From Podospora bellae-mahoneyi (Eukaryota; Ascomycota; Sordariomycetes; Sordariales; Podosporaceae), in NCBI RefSeq assembly GCF_035222275.1, contig NC_085886.1, positions 2,480,001 to 2,544,000 of the forward strand: DNA of 64,000 bases. The letters run 5' to 3'. The notes beneath the pieces are model-generated. The model saw nothing but the letters and a program-made list of their open reading frames with translations, was not told the DNA's origin and did not search any database. The position numbers and the translations under genes were made by a program. This document shows, piece after piece, positions 24,031 through 36,775 of the stretch (positions are counted from its first letter, which is position 1; every line of letters begins with the position of its first letter).

Positions 24031-27000
24031 TCACCGATACGCCAACTCCTCATTCGCCCTGAAATTACACCTGCACTTACACTCGGGAACCGGACACTCC
24101 CTATGCCTAGCAAACCACTTCCTCGCGTGGTCCAAATGCAGGACGTGCAGGCACTGCAGACAAAAAGTGGGAAATCTCGCCGCTAGCTTCTCTTGATCCT
24201 CTCCGCCTCTTACTCCTATCCTGCCACCGCCGCCACCGCCAATTCCCCCCGTCCCTGTGTTATGATGCCAATGCCAGGTCTGGTCACTCCTCGGCTGCCC
24301 CACAACTTCCAAACAGACCACGCAGCGAGGTAAATGGCGTCTGCAGGTGGGACAAGAAATTCCACTGGAGATCATCTTGTCTGTGAACGGATTGTTGCTC
24401 CGGCCTTTGGAGGCCTTGGAGGTGTTGCCTGCTGGGATGATGGATATCGTGGCTGGGGATGGGTGGGTTGATGAAGCGCTTGACGCAGAAGGGGGTAACA
24501 GCATAAAATTGGGGGTGGTGCCCTCGTGACTAGGAGGGTGGTTCTGCTGGGCCGACATTGACGTTTCCGCGTCACAATACACGCAGCGAAGAGCGATTTG
24601 ACGGCCGGGGGGTTTCACTGTCGGTCGGCCGAGGTGTTTGCTCCGTTTGGTGGACTCGACGTCAAATTTCGCGCGGAGGTAAAACGCGTGGTGACGTTGG
24701 AGGTAACGGCGGTAGGCTTCCCTGAATGCAGTTGCGCGAATGTCGTCGATGAAGCGGGGGGAGCAGATCGAGAGCAAAAGTGAGGCGGTTTGGAAGTCGT
24801 TGAACTTGTGGACATAGCTGCAGAGGATGTCGACTAAAGAGTCTGTGATGCCTGCGAGGACTATCCCTTCGATGTCGCCAGAGGAGATTGCTTTGTTGAC
24901 TTGGGCTTGGAGCCAGTAGTCCAGGTGGTCGTCGTCAAAGGTTCGCAAGGCGATGAAGATGCGGTCGCGGAGAGGGAGGGAGGGTTGGTCGGCGACTGAA
25001 GCCCAGTCGCCGGTTGCGATGATGGAGGAAATGGCGCGGAGATAGGGGTCGGTTTTGGAGGCGACGCGGGCGTCAAAGTCGAGGGTTCCTACCTTGTCTT
25101 TGCCTATTAGTTGGAGGGCGAGGGATACAAACAAGAGTTCGGGGTGCTCGTTGCTGGCTTTTTTGAGAACTTGGACGGCGCCTTTGATGTCACCTCGGAA
25201 GAGAGTGTTGGCGGCGACCATGGTGTACCAGGCTGACTCTTTCTTGAGCGTCCTGTCAGACATAGCCTCTTCATACTCAGACTCATAGGATCGACCGTAG
25301 CTGCACATTTCCAAACACATCTCTCTGTGGTGAGGCCTCGACGTCGGCGCCGGGCCGTCATATTTGGGAATGCCGAGCTTTTTGTTGATCGCGTTGAGGC
25401 AGCGTTCCCACCCGGCCTCGTCTGGTGGTGGCTCGCCGTCGGAAAGTCTCATGTGCGGTCGGCTTCCGAGATCATTTGACCATATTGTGTAGACGCCCAG
25501 GTATCCAATATCAAGAGGGTGCGACATCATCCCCCCATCAGATGCCGCCTCCTGAGCGCCAGATACCCACGCCCACACATCCCTCAACCAGACATCATCC
25601 GACACAATCTCCCTGTTTTTCTCATAGTTGAATAAGTACCCCTCCTTGGCTCGCAGAAGCATAATGTGATCCAGCACATTTCTTGCTTTGGGCGAGTTGC
25701 GGGCCAAGTTCATAGTCTCTATGAGGAGTTTCTCATGGCGGTGGCGTTGTGAAGGCGGCTCAACTTGCGTGCCTACCTCTGTGTCCTTGACCATTGATCT
25801 CAGCGCCTTCAGCTGTTCTGCAACAGTAGTTGCGTTATGAAATGCTGCTGGAAGCTCGGCATCCCCAGAGACTTGAACAGCGAGGACTTCTTCGGGTGGT
25901 GTAACAAACGTCTGCTCTACGACAGCAGCCACGTCAACTTTGTTGGAGCCAAAGACAGGCTTGTCGAGGAGAGCGGTCTCGGTTAGCAATGGCCCGAGCA
26001 TTGCATGTGAATGAGATGGTTCAAACTCCATAAGGTCTTGATAGGGTGTGTTTTCTGCCACATGTCAGTTATCCATAAAGTGAGTGAGATGGAGACAAAT
26101 TACCCTCAAATCCTCGATGTGGCGGTTGCCATGGGACCATTTTGTATGGGTATTCAGACGTAAAAGATGGCTTTTGGACCACATCAAATGTTCCGTTGGC
26201 CCTAAGGACCAGTATGCGCGGTTGAAGAACCGGGGAGCTCATCGTGATCCAGTCAAAAGACACAACTTTGTCATTCTTGCGAGCTAGGTCGGCGTAGAGA
26301 GGCTCGAGTTCGCGCGACTTTGCAACCTCGAGCAACTCTGGGCTTCCTTCCACAACCAACTCTGGCTCGAGATGCTCGCGCCTTGTGTGTAGAACCTTGA
26401 GTTGGCCTGTCCGTGACAACATTGCCAGCGAACCAGGTTGGTCACGGCAGAAACGAAGGGCCCGGATAAATGAATGTTTATTGTCCGCCAGTGTTGAATC
26501 TGCCTCGTCAACGGCATGGTCCAAACGTAAAGCGCCTCCCGGCGGTAGGCTGTCGGACTGCACAGCTTTGGCATATACTGGATTGACATGATGCTGATCA
26601 ATGTAGCGTCTGTCCCAGACCATCACACCAGGCTTATCCAAGGCGGAGGAGGCAAAATAATGTGGGTCGGCATAGTCGATGGCGAGGTTGTTACAGCACC
26701 CTGTTCGGAACGTAATTGCCGCGTTATGATGGTCTCTGAGGTCGTGCAATCTCAATCCAGTCCCCCTGATGCCCGCGACCAGAAGGTTGGGGTCGTCCTC
26801 AAAGAACTTGACACTCGAAACGGACACACTTGGTTCGAGCCGGTCGATAGGGTCTGAAGGGGCACTGATGTTGGTGGGGAAGCCCCTCACGGAGGAGTCG
26901 ATCCCGGACAGTCGGTTGACGTCCCAAATGTAGAGGCAGTTGTCATTTCTCACTCTTTCCAGAGCTACTGCTAGCTTCCCCATCGTGTTGAAGGCCACAG

Positions 27001-27313
27001 CGTGACATGTGCGTGACATTTTGAGTTCCAGCTCAAGGTAGGCGTTGGAGTTGTCGTCTACTCGCAAGAGGTTGACCACGCCCGTTGAAGTTCCCACTGC
27101 CACCAGACCAGGCATTGAGGGTGACCAGTCATAACTGGTAAGTGGTGGGATGTCAGCGTGTTTGGCGACTTTCCGATACTCGAATCGTCCGCGCTGGGCC
27201 TGTCCTGTCGGCTCATACAACTGGATCATGCGGTGTTGGATGTTGATATGTATGAATGAGCTATAGGAGGCATTGGGTGACCATTTGATCAGCCCTGGCT
27301 CGGACCGATCCAT
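24031..27313 (-). CDS. sea4: SEA4/Mio, GATOR2 (SEACAT) subunit: WD40 propeller plus C-terminal zinc domain
   Basis: Predicted 1077-aa protein from exons 27313-26104 and 26054-24031, with a 49-nt intron (donor GTAATT, CTGAC branch, GCAG). Splicing joins HRGFE to ENTPYQDL in frame. The start is the ATG of MDRSEPGLIKWSPN. WD40-type repeats fill about residues 1-400 (for example LYIWDVN, VMVWDRR). A helical solenoid follows. From about residue 889 there is a Cys/His-rich RING-like/zinc-ribbon end: CVYCDAE, CPTCRRHLPRCVVC, CLQCLHVLHLDHA and CPVPECKC. This is the SEA4/Mio/MIOS layout. The complex works at the vacuole or lysosome, relieving GATOR1/SEACIT inhibition of TORC1 when amino acids are available. 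A Gly-rich low-complexity insert lies within the zinc region. It shares a 453-bp divergent promoter with EFG1. Confidence 0.88.
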
Positions 27314-27766
27314 GATGGCAGTTGCGCGGTCTGGCTGAGGTGAAGACGATGTGATGAGATTCAACAGCTCCGCTACCTCGTCAGTCGGGGTACTCTGTGT
27401 GTGGTTGAACAGTGTGTCGTGTGTTCATCAGCTGAGACCTGGTTTCATCATCAAAGAAGGAAGGTTCATCCAAGGTATGAGACTCGTGGGAATTAGTAAC
27501 TCTTGTCAAGCATAAAAGAGCGAATTGGTCATTTTTTTCGAAGCTGGATCAAGGTGTTGTTGAGAGCTTTCCTTCACAATGGCTGATGAGATGAGGTTAT
27601 AGCTTCAATAACCCTAACCCCGGTCCTAACAGTGACTTGGCGGGGCAGCTGCAGTTGTCTGAGCTCCACCTTTTTTTTTGGCCTTCTCTTTATCGACAAG
27701 GAAGTTATCGCATCTCGTCAAGCAACTTTGAGACTTTACACAGCAACACCAACAACTACCTTCACA
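27314..27766. promoter_or_regulatory. Divergent promoter of sea4 and efg1 with telobox-like element
   Basis: A 453-bp interval between two start codons. At 27607-27621 it carries AATAACCCTAACCCC, resembling the telobox/Tbf1-type element found before ribosome-biogenesis and translation genes in several eukaryotes. A GATGAGATGAG run just upstream (about 27584-27594) resembles the PAC motif. Linking these to EFG1 control is inference. Confidence 0.4.
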
Positions 27767-28553
27767 ATGGGAGTCAAACGATCTCGATCCGAGGCCCAGG
27801 CCGTGGGTGACGACAGCATGCACCCTTCCAGAAAACGAGCGAGAGACGAGCGATCGCATAAGACCAAGCCGCGCAAAGCCGTCGACCTTGAGAACAACAC
27901 TGCCATCAAGAAGCGCGCTCGCGCCATCGAGAGACTGCTGGCGCATGACCCCGATAAGCTGCCTGCTCACAAGAAGAGGGAACTGGAGAGAGAATTGGCC
28001 GCTCACAAGCGCCGCATTGCCGATGCCCAATACAAAAAGATCAGATCCAAGATGATTTCAAAGTACCACATGGTTCGCTTCTTTGGTAGGCTATTTTCTC
28101 TGTCTATTGTGTACTTCAACATACTAATCGACTATTGCAGAACGGAAAAAGGCCATCAGGATTGCAAAGCAACTCGAGAAGAAGCTGGCGCAAGCGACGA
28201 ATGACGACGAGATTGCCAAGCTCAGAGAAGATCTTCACAAGGCGCAGGTCGACATTGACTACGCCATTTACTACCCTTTTATGGAGCCCTACATCAGTTT
28301 ATATGCGAAGCCGGCGGAGGGAGAAGAGGCAAAGGCGGCTCAATATTTGCACACAGAGAGACCACCCATGTGGGCCCTGATTGAAAAGACGAGAGAGGAG
28401 GGCAAGAAGGCGCTGGAGAGGCTGCAAAATCGGAGACCAGCCGAGGATGCGGAGGATGAAGGGGCACAAGATGACGGCAAGAAGAACTCCAAGAAGTCCA
28501 AGGCCAAGAAGAAGGAGGAGGAAGAGGAAGATGGTGGCAGCTTCTTTGAGTAG
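27767..28553 (+). CDS. efg1: rRNA-processing protein EFG1
   Basis: Predicted 243-aa nucleolar protein from exons 27767-28085 and 28141-28553. The intron is 55 nt with a CTAAT branch region. Splicing gives [20 protein letters not shown], the conserved EFG1 core. The protein is highly basic and helical: [11 protein letters not shown] near the N-terminus, then [20 protein letters not shown] and the [18 protein letters not shown] block that typifies the family. The C-terminus is a Lys/Glu-rich tail. EFG1 acts in early 18S rRNA maturation within the 90S pre-ribosome. Length fits the family. Confidence 0.9.
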
Positions 28554-29012
28554 GATCAAAACGGGAGTGAGGGTGCAGGGGAGGTGCTGCCAAACACGAT
28601 AATCCGGCAGAGACCCGGGCTTGATTATGATACCCATGACGGCGAATAGTTTTTCTGTAGAAACGGAGGCATCCAGCTCGTGCAGCTATAATTTGCCAAC
28701 CAAAATGCGACTGGTGGAGGAGGCCTTGTTTGTCTTTTGGGCCGCTGCGCATTATCAAGTGAGGCCCACAGCGCACTTACAACCACATTCGCGCGGCAGA
28801 CTCTGTGGCTTTTGTTTGACCTCCTCGCAATGACCATCGCCCGTTCCATTTCCTCGTTTTCTCGAAACTATTGCTGCCAACTTCGCCGGCTTCACATCCA
28901 ATTGGGACTCTTGTCTTCATTTGCACACGAGGTCTTACCCCGCCCCACTTTGACAGCCTCGAACACATATAGAAGCCCGAATCCCCCCAAAGCCGTCCGC
29001 CTCATCAGCATC
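28554..29012. other. Intergenic region upstream of the dsRBD-like gene
   Basis: Holds the EFG1 3' flank and a probable promoter. An in-frame upstream ATG at 28830 would add about 61 residues rich in Arg, Ser and Leu to the next protein; I treat this as leader, but it could encode a mitochondrial presequence. Confidence 0.4.
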
Positions 29013-30228
29013 ATGCCTCCCCCCAGAAAAGCGAAACGCAAACTGGGGCAGTTTGTCAATGACACGATAGCTCAAGCTCAGGCATCTCCGAAAAAGCTCA
29101 GACAGAAACTCACTCGCAACCCTGTTGCGCTTATGAGCACCATGGCGACAGCAACGGTTTCTTCTTCGGCTGCAAATGACGACGGCATCGATTACCAGTC
29201 CTTGGCATTGTTTGTTGAGCAGCAGATGAAAGACCCCAAACCGATCACCCCTCTCCAACGTAGGGCGCTGACTGATTTGACTTCTTCTCTCAAGGATGAA
29301 GAGCCTGATACTGGTGGTCATGACTGGATCAGCTTATTGCAGAGTATGTCCCTTTTTTCCATGCATCCCTTTCACTTCATGTCTTCACATCACTAACACC
29401 AACCCAGGATACATCGACGCCCACAAGGCCAGAACCGAAAATTCCATCATCTACAAAGACGAAGCCATATCCGCAGCTCCAAGCACAAAATGGAACTGCA
29501 TACTAATCTTTTCCCGCTCCATCGGCTCTCAACCACTTGTTTTTCCCCAGCCAGAGAAGCTCGTCCAGAATGGCTTCGCCAAGAAAAAGGACGCGAAGAA
29601 GTACGCGGCGAAATGCTGCGTCGAATGGCTGATGGCAGAGGAAATGATGCCAAAGGATGGGAAAAGCGTGACGTTCCCCCATGCCTCGAATAAGATGATG
29701 GCTTCGACGAGCAAGATCTACAGCCCCTTGTCATCGCAACCGTCATCCCCCAACCCACATGCTGCTGCTCAAGGGGGACATTCTTCCTCAGCAACGACAA
29801 CACCAACCCAGTCATCCCCCTCTAAACCTCCCCCCCCGCCAAAGCCAACAGACTCGACCACCTCACTACTTGACCCCCCGGGCGGAGCCCCTCTTGACCC
29901 TCCACCGGATGATGAAGAGAATGATACTGCACCAGGGGAATTACCTTCCAAGAGAGTGGCTGCGCTGTGTGAGAAATTGGGGTTTCGACCGCCGAGGTAT
30001 GTTTTGATTGCTAGAGCTGGTCAGGATGCAGTATTCGATGGGCATGCCGACATGGGGCCTGACAGTTGGATCATACCTGATGGGGTGGGGGAGAAGGGCT
30101 TTGGGAGGGTGGAGGGGGTGTATGGTAGGAAGTTTGCGAAGGATATGGTTGCGCAGAATATACTGGGTATTTTGGAACAGGAGGAGAGGAGGAGAGGGGG
30201 TGAGGTGAGGGGTGTGCTGGGGGGATGA
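29013..30228 (+). CDS. Double-stranded-RNA-binding-domain-like protein
   Basis: Predicted 383-aa protein from exons 29013-29343 and 29408-30228 (64-nt intron, GTATGT donor, CTAAC branch, CAG). Splicing joins WISLLQ to RYIDAHKARTE and so completes a dsRBD-like fold. This starts LLQRYIDAHK, has a strand region around KWNCILIFSR, and ends KLVQNGFAKKKDAKKYAAKCCVEWL, the usual KK-x-A-K-x-x-AA helix that contacts dsRNA. The region after it is Ser/Pro-rich (poly-Pro near 29828), and a second weakly conserved block (KLGFRPPRYV...) closes the protein. Start chosen at MPPPRKAKRKLG; an upstream in-frame ATG (28830) is possible. Role unknown: RNA silencing, mitochondrial ribosome or other RNA work are all possible. 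Confidence 0.7.
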
Positions 30229-33220
30229 GTTGGCGGGGAAACTAATGGGGATGGGAAAGAGTGTGGTCAATGTTCGGGGAGGTCGATGCCGAGAAACTGA
30301 CCATGATGAAAGTTGAAGGGCAGAAAAGCATTCCATTCTGAGCGGTGAAAGGCTTCTATTTTCTCTTGCTTTCATGATGGGCTGGTTTTGGTGGGAGCTT
30401 GGCGTAGTATCTGGTGATGAATCTTCTTCAGTTTAATGTATGATGGCCGACACGGTCAAAATTTCCACGATGCGTTGCAGCCAGCCTCACCACGTGAAAT
30501 ATAACTTTGTAGCAACCCCCCTGTCCTGCTCGTTGACATCTCTTCTTGGCTTGTTGACCATCACCCCACGAGTAAACTGGGAAATAATAGCCTCTTACGA
30601 TCAAGACTCACTTCATGATTCAAGACAAGGTGATTATCATCAGTTGGTGAGGCATTGGCACAAGAGAAACGAAATAGCAATACATAGCCATGGCCTTATG
30701 CTCCTATACGTGAAATTGAACTTCACCGTTTCGACCATAATTGTTGTATCATTGCTCACAACCAGCTGTCTACAATGATTTCAGTCTGCAGCCCTGTATC
30801 AGAAGCTTAGTATTGAACTCCCTGCCACAATGTCAGTTTGTTAACTCGCTACACACCGTCATACTGTGACATTAGTTTGCCGAACAGCTACCGCCCTCCC
30901 AGCATCTATGCCTACCTCCCCTTTGGGCGCGTATGCCAAGGTGGTAATAACACACAGTTGAGCCCTTCCTTTCTTCCTTCCCAAACCAGATGTCGACGGC
31001 TCTTCCCCCTTGGATCGCTTATGTGGAGCCTCTCGCTGGTTGCGCCTACCATCACCAGCCAAAGCCCCCATGAGTCGTTCCAGTCACTTGTACCGGGGGC
31101 CGTCAGTAGCCACTCATCACACGCCTGAGCCGAGCGTTCTCGCTTCTGCACGAACCTGGAAGTTCGGCATCAAAGCCAGCAGACAGATGTCCAGATCAGC
31201 ACCTGCCGGCCAGCCTTCCACCGTCGCTAATTGGATTACAGGACCCTTGGGGATATCGACAGCTCCCAAGCCCGTTCCCAATCCGAACACTCGTCACGCC
31301 ATAAGTCTGCTGCCTTGTGGCAGGTACATACCGGTACATCATGACCCTGCAATCTCATGTAGCACCCTCGACAACACCCCCATGGCAGCACTAGCTGCCA
31401 GCACTCACACGAACGAATCCCGTGGGGTGGTTAGCTGCGGGAGCACGAACACAAGAAGGACCCTTGGACGGCACGAACGGATAGACCCCTACCCTCCCTC
31501 AACAGTCCAAGCCCAATGAACCCCTCTTTTGAGAGGCGACATGTCCAACTTTGCTGTTCTTGGGAGCGTCGGTCACCGAACCTCAATGCTGCTCTGGGGT
31601 AACCTTGGGACGTGGCGAGAGCTCCAAAACCGCCAATGGAGCCCGCTGTTCATTCCCCGGGTTGGGGAAGCCCCTCTTCACTTGAGGAGGCCACCTGTCC
31701 ATCATCATGCTCAGGTAACTTCTCGATCTTCCACATCATAAGAGGAAGCTTACCATTAGACACTGTCTAGACCAGAGCCAATGAAGGAACCTCCTCGCCC
31801 CGGGACAAACCGCGAGCTCTGGTGGCACAGTCCCGAAGTTCCAACCCCGAGAACCCAAGCCATCCTCTCCTTCTGCTGTCATTCTAACAGGCCCTGTCGT
31901 ATGCAGAGAAGATGGATAGGGACCTGTCCCCTGTCCGGAGCAAAACGTCCGGGATATCAAGCCTCCATCAAGCCTTCCGTGAATCTCTTTTGCTTCTCCC
32001 GCAACCTCAGATTTCCAATGTTGGTTTCTCCACACATCTTGGCTTAATAATTCCCTAAGAATGTTCCCGGTGGTCAGGACATATCTCGGAAACGAGAACT
32101 GCCGGGGAGTCTCCTCACCTTTCCATTCACAAACCTATCTCGAAAAAGAACGTCCTCCGCCGCTGTCGTCCGGGAAGAAGTATCTTCCGCTCCTAGTCTA
32201 GCCACCAGAAACCCACAATTGATCCCCAGAGTTTGTTGGACCTCGTGTGGTAGATTTTCCATCTGTTCTTCCCTACAAGGAAAGCACAAGCCTCGCGATC
32301 AGCATCGCCATAGAGCTAAGCCACTGATCGATGCGTGCCACTTTTTTTTATTTCTGTAGGGTTCGACATTCTATGGTTTTGATTGGCCGGTTTCCCCACT
32401 TACACCCTCGTTTGGTTACTGACATAAGAGATTCTAGAACTTGGGTGTCATATCATATCGTTCTTGGGGGTTTTGCCATCGCTTTCCCTCGTCCCCCAGT
32501 TTGTGTTGCTTCGTAATTGGGATGATTTCACATGCGAGTTTGTCAGGTGTGGTGATCGTCGGTTTTTGACAGAAACATGTGAGTGAAGGCGTGGTGGATT
32601 GACAGCCGGGGTCGAGATGTGTGTTTTGGAAGAGAAGTACCGCGACATTGCTCCATAGGTCTTGTTACCACGAGAATTGAGGCGAGAAGGGGGTAAGAGA
32701 AGATGAACCAAGAACTTTTTTCATGGGATATTGGATAGACTTTTTGAAGAGAATGATGCGAAAGATGGGATTTCTGGAAACAACCCCAACCCAACCCTTG
32801 ATATGTACATGGGTGGGGACTTGATGGTAAATGCACTCAATTCGCTCAGATATCTTGCAAAGAACTTTGGGAGATTTGGCAAAAGCAAAAAAAACAGATC
32901 AGACAGATAAAAAGAAAATGTGTAAATGTCACAATGTTCAAATGCGCCAGAGCTGCCGCACAACCCCATCGTGTACCTGGTAATGTACGCCCTGGAAAGT
33001 TTTTTTTGGTTCAAAAAAAAAAAAAAAAAGGAAAAGAAAAGAATCCTCTCCCCCCCACCTCCTCCATATGCTCCCCTAAAGTAGGTAGATAGAAAAATCC
33101 ATCACTCCCAAAAATGCCTGATGCTCCCCCTTTCCCTCCTCCCCAATCCCTTAAAGAAACCCCCTCGCTGTGCGTGTATATCAAGCAAAAAATAACCAGA
33201 GGGGAGAAAAAGAAGAAAAA
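30229..33220. other. Three-kilobase gene-free stretch
   Basis: I find no supportable gene. The longest frame (31010-31519, +, 169 codons) has no recognisable domain and no clean start context. A-runs lie near 32885 and 33014-33030. Confidence 0.45.
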
Positions 33221-34972
33221 CTAATTCTTCTCCTCCACCACCCCATCAACCCCCATCACCTCCCTCCCCTCCTCGCCAGCAGCCTCCTCCCTACACCTCG
33301 AGCACATGCACCACCCTCCCAAACTCCCCCTGGCCCACTCCCTCCTCTCCTTAACAGGCAGCTCCACATCGCAGTAATGATTCAAGATCTCCTCTCCCTT
33401 CTTCACCCCTCCTCTCCTCCCCCCAACAACCCTTTTGTCCCTCGCCCAAAGCTTCATCTTGCCGCCCCACTCCCAGCTCACATTCGGATCGCAGTCGTGG
33501 TTAGCCAGGCACCAAAAGGGATGAACCGCCGCCACGTCCGGCCTCCCGTCCCTGCGCCCGTCCTGGTAGTTTTTGCGCGCAGAGGCCGTGCCACGGAACT
33601 TGGCGTAGCAGGTGTTGAAAACCCAAATGTCGTGCTGGCCGAGCGTGGCATAAATGTCTATATCCATCTTCTCGAGTATGTGAAGCGGAATCTCGATGTT
33701 GTACTCGAACGAAAAAGGCAGGGTCCACTCCGGGGGCGGCTCGGCGTTGATGCTACGGTCGATCTCGTTGAGCTCCGAGGGGACAAAGTCGCCCCAGATG
33801 AACTTTATCGAGGGCACGTCCAGGGGGTGCATCTCCTGGTGTGTCGACATCGCCAGGAGGCGGGCGAGCAGCAAGAGGTAGAGGGACTGGTCAATGTCCT
33901 TGTTGTCGGGGTCTTTGGCGATCGAGTCCACGTCCGTGTCGCACACGGCGGGGTGGTATTGCTCTTGGGCCTTGGTGAAGCAAAAGTCGTCGCAAAAGAT
34001 GGTGTCGTAGCACTCCGGGCAGCTGACCGCCTTGGAGTGTTGGTCGAGGGGCGGGAGGGCCGTCCCGCAGGCGTCGCAGGTGGATTCCTTGTGTCGGTTG
34101 TTGGCTGTGAGGAGAGAATACTCTTCCAGCACCGTCTCACCCGGGGCGATGTCCTCTTTGGCAAAGAGGCCGAGCTGATTGCACGTCGGTATCATGTCGT
34201 GGGCGTCTGTGTTGCTCTCGTCATCGAGGAGGACGGGGAGTTTAGAAACGCGGACCTCGCACTTTGGAGCTATGGTCGACAGTTGCTTGTTGAGGTGGGC
34301 CAGCGACTCAGCCGAGAAGCGGTCCGGTTCGTGGGTGTTCCATGGGTAGACTTCACGACGGACGACACCGCGGTCGGGGAGGCTGTTGATGTCGATGGGG
34401 GCGTCTGACTCTTTGCGTAGTCTGCGGCGGCCGACTTGCTCGATGTAGCCCTTGATCTCGATGAGCTCTCTGTTGTTCGGGGCCGTGTTCAGGCCTCTCT
34501 CGCAGAATCTGAGCGCGCTTTTTAGGCTCCCGCAGAGAAGCAGGCTCAAGGACAGGATCTGGTAGGCGCGGACAGAACCGAGGCGGGCCAGGAGCTGACA
34601 GGGACCGACTCCCTCCAGCCCTTCCATAACATCCTCGCCAGCGGTGCCGTCTGATATCCCTTCGGTAAGGGAGCCATGGTCAAGGACCACAGGGCAAGGC
34701 GTTGTTGAGTAGCCCCTGAGTGCTTCCAAGGCCTGCTCGTGGTACTCGAAGCTCTCATCGCGGACCTCGTCGGCCAGGAGAAGAGCACGGTAGGCGTCAC
34801 CAGCAGCGAGGTCAGGGTAGGCGAGGTCAGAGTGCACCACGGCTCGCTCCAGGTAGAGGATCAGGTCGTAGGGAGAAGCAGACAGAGAGTCTGTCAGCTG
34901 CTGACGACGCTCCAGGAGGTGCTCCCTACAAGGGTCCTTCTCGTCGGGCACGGACGGTGACGGAGCCTCCAT
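33221..34972 (-). CDS. TPR-SET (SMYD-like) protein methyltransferase
   Basis: Single-exon protein of 583 aa starting MEAPSPSVPDEKDP. Residues 1-190 form TPR-like helices (ILYLERAVVHSDLAYPDLAAGDAYRAL is longer than I quote fully; the key pattern is paired helices). The SET domain begins near residue 268 (GLFAKEDIAPGETVLEE). A Cys-rich insert follows at about 297-345 (CDACG, CPEC, CDDFC), in the place of the MYND-like finger of SMYD proteins. The catalytic block is HPFWCLANHDCDPNVSWEW near 489, containing the NH-x-C-x-PN motif, and GEEILNHYCD follows. A post-SET Cys cluster (WCMCSRC) lies near 555. This is the layout of fungal SET-6/SMYD-type lysine methyltransferases; substrate unknown. Confidence 0.82.
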   Translation of the reverse strand: MEAPSPSVPDEKDPCREHLLERRQQLTDSLSASPYDLILYLERAVVHSDLAYPDLAAGDAYRALLLADEVRDESFEYHEQALEALRGYSTTPCPVVLDHGSLTEGISDGTAGEDVMEGLEGVGPCQLLARLGSVRAYQILSLSLLLCGSLKSALRFCERGLNTAPNNRELIEIKGYIEQVGRRRLRKESDAPIDINSLPDRGVVRREVYPWNTHEPDRFSAESLAHLNKQLSTIAPKCEVRVSKLPVLLDDESNTDAHDMIPTCNQLGLFAKEDIAPGETVLEEYSLLTANNRHKESTCDACGTALPPLDQHSKAVSCPECYDTIFCDDFCFTKAQEQYHPAVCDTDVDSIAKDPDNKDIDQSLYLLLLARLLAMSTHQEMHPLDVPSIKFIWGDFVPSELNEIDRSINAEPPPEWTLPFSFEYNIEIPLHILEKMDIDIYATLGQHDIWVFNTCYAKFRGTASARKNYQDGRRDGRPDVAAVHPFWCLANHDCDPNVSWEWGGKMKLWARDKRVVGGRRGGVKKGEEILNHYCDVELPVKERREWARGSLGGWCMCSRCREEAAGEEGREVMGVDGVVEEKN

Positions 34973-36775
34973 GGTCGATCAGGTAGATCAGACTAGGTAG
35001 GGGGGGGGTGTGTTGAATTCCAAGGACCAAGTCGGGTAGAAGAGCAACGAAAACAAAAGAGAAGAATAGACCGGTCTAGACGGGGAGGAAGCCAAGGGAA
35101 AGAAAGCACAACAGGTTTCGGGTTCTGGCTTGGTCGGGTACCTTGCATATATATGTCTGCGCCGGACGCTACAGACAGGGACTATCTGTTGTAAGGTGCC
35201 CCTGTCGCTTGTCGTGGAATTTTTTTGTTCCTTGGGTGAGGAGCTAACAGGGACAGGCGGAGAGGTTGGACCAGTCTTTTTTGGTCGAGAGTCGACCACG
35301 ATGACCTCTTTTTTTGCAGCTAGGCTCGACGGTAGATATCGGTAGGGGGTGTCTTTCCCGCTTGAAGTTCAAGCGGCGTGGGCGGATGTCGGCTCGGGTC
35401 GCTGCCCTAATAGCGACCCTAAGAAACAAGCTGGGATTTCCTAGTTTGTCGTTGCCAAAGCCAAAATTGACGTGCCCTGGCTTTGCGAGCCCCGCCAAGA
35501 ACGAACGAGCGAAGGTGGTTAGACGGCTGTGACTGGAGAACTGGGGGAGCCCAAGCAGCAGACGCAGGGCTACCGGGTTGCAAGACCTTGATTTTGGTAC
35601 AATGGACGGGGCTCCCATCTTGCTTTGATTGACCCAAGTAACGCCGGGCGTCTGCATACTGATGCTCTCACAGCCCACGCCGCCTCGCACACCTCCATCA
35701 CAGGGGCCGTTGCAAATGCTCCGGAAGACAGGAGGCGCTAACCCCCATCCAGCGCCCTCGCACCAAAAAAAGCCGGCCGATGAGAGTCACCAGTACAGGA
35801 GTGCCGTCATCGCACTGCTCTCTTTGGTGTTTGATGGGGGAGCTGTAAATCCCGAAAATAATCCTATCCTTGCCCACAGCCCGCTGCCAGCTGGACCCTT
35901 TTTCCAGAGGGGGGATATCACACTGTAAGGCAGTAGCGTACATACCTGGCGTTACCTGAACATCTCTATCTCAGAGGTACCTGGAGGTACTGCTCTTAAT
36001 ATGACGATTAGATATGGCATCTTCCAGCTTCCGAGACACGTCAGCCTTGTTGGGGGGAAGACATCACACGTACACCTGCACCGACAAGATACGATAGACA
36101 AGATATGTCTGGAGGGGGAGGGGGTTATTGGAGCGGTGTTGGGAGCTGAGATGGGCCCGTGGGAAAGATGGCAGGTCGTGACAAGGTCGAGATTCAACCG
36201 ACCGAGACCCTGGCCCCACCTAGATCCCTGTGAGATGCGGTTAAAACAGGGTTCACACCCACCAAAAACCCGCGGGCGTTCGGGTTCCCTGAGATTCAGG
36301 GTCCTGCCCCAAATGATGGCTTGCATATTCGCTGTGGCAGCTGGCCAGTGGCAAGCCCGTCTTAGCTCCCTGGCACCATTGGCGTGCCCCATGCCACGGT
36401 CTGGACCTACGTCATAGCCAGCCTCCAACAACCCCCCCAATGCACGCCAGACCAAGTTCCAGGTTCCAGCTCTCGTCCAAGGGGGAGTCTGGCGGTCTCC
36501 TGATTGCGGCGACGGGTTGCGTGTCCTTGCGGCTCGTCCCTACACCTTACACCACAAGTAACCACCTCGCATCTTGTCCCTTTTGCCTCCTGGCATCGTT
36601 TCCGCCGTTTGGAACCGAGCGGCCACAGCATCGCATCTGTGTCACCTAGATCACCCAGCTCAAACACAAGTGTCTGGAAAAGAACACGCCGTAAATCTAT
36701 TGGTTGCTTGCTGTCTGCTTGTGCGAGCTGTCCTGTCTATCACCTAGGAAACCCCGTCATGGGCCCGGAACAACC
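34973..36775. other. Intergenic region between SET gene and phosphatase gene
   Basis: Nothing coding is supported. A poly-G run at about 34999-35008 lies just upstream of the SET gene. A GGTACC-containing imperfect repeat lies at about 35950-35990. Confidence 0.5.

Noticed and set aside
31010-31519. Plus-strand frame of 169 codons in the 30-33 kb gap
   Set aside because: No recognisable features and no supporting promoter or splice context.
33170-34408. Plus-strand frame of 412 codons
   Set aside because: It is antisense to the TPR-SET gene, has Val/Arg/Gly-rich text with no domain, and exists because the GC-rich minus-strand gene leaves few stops.
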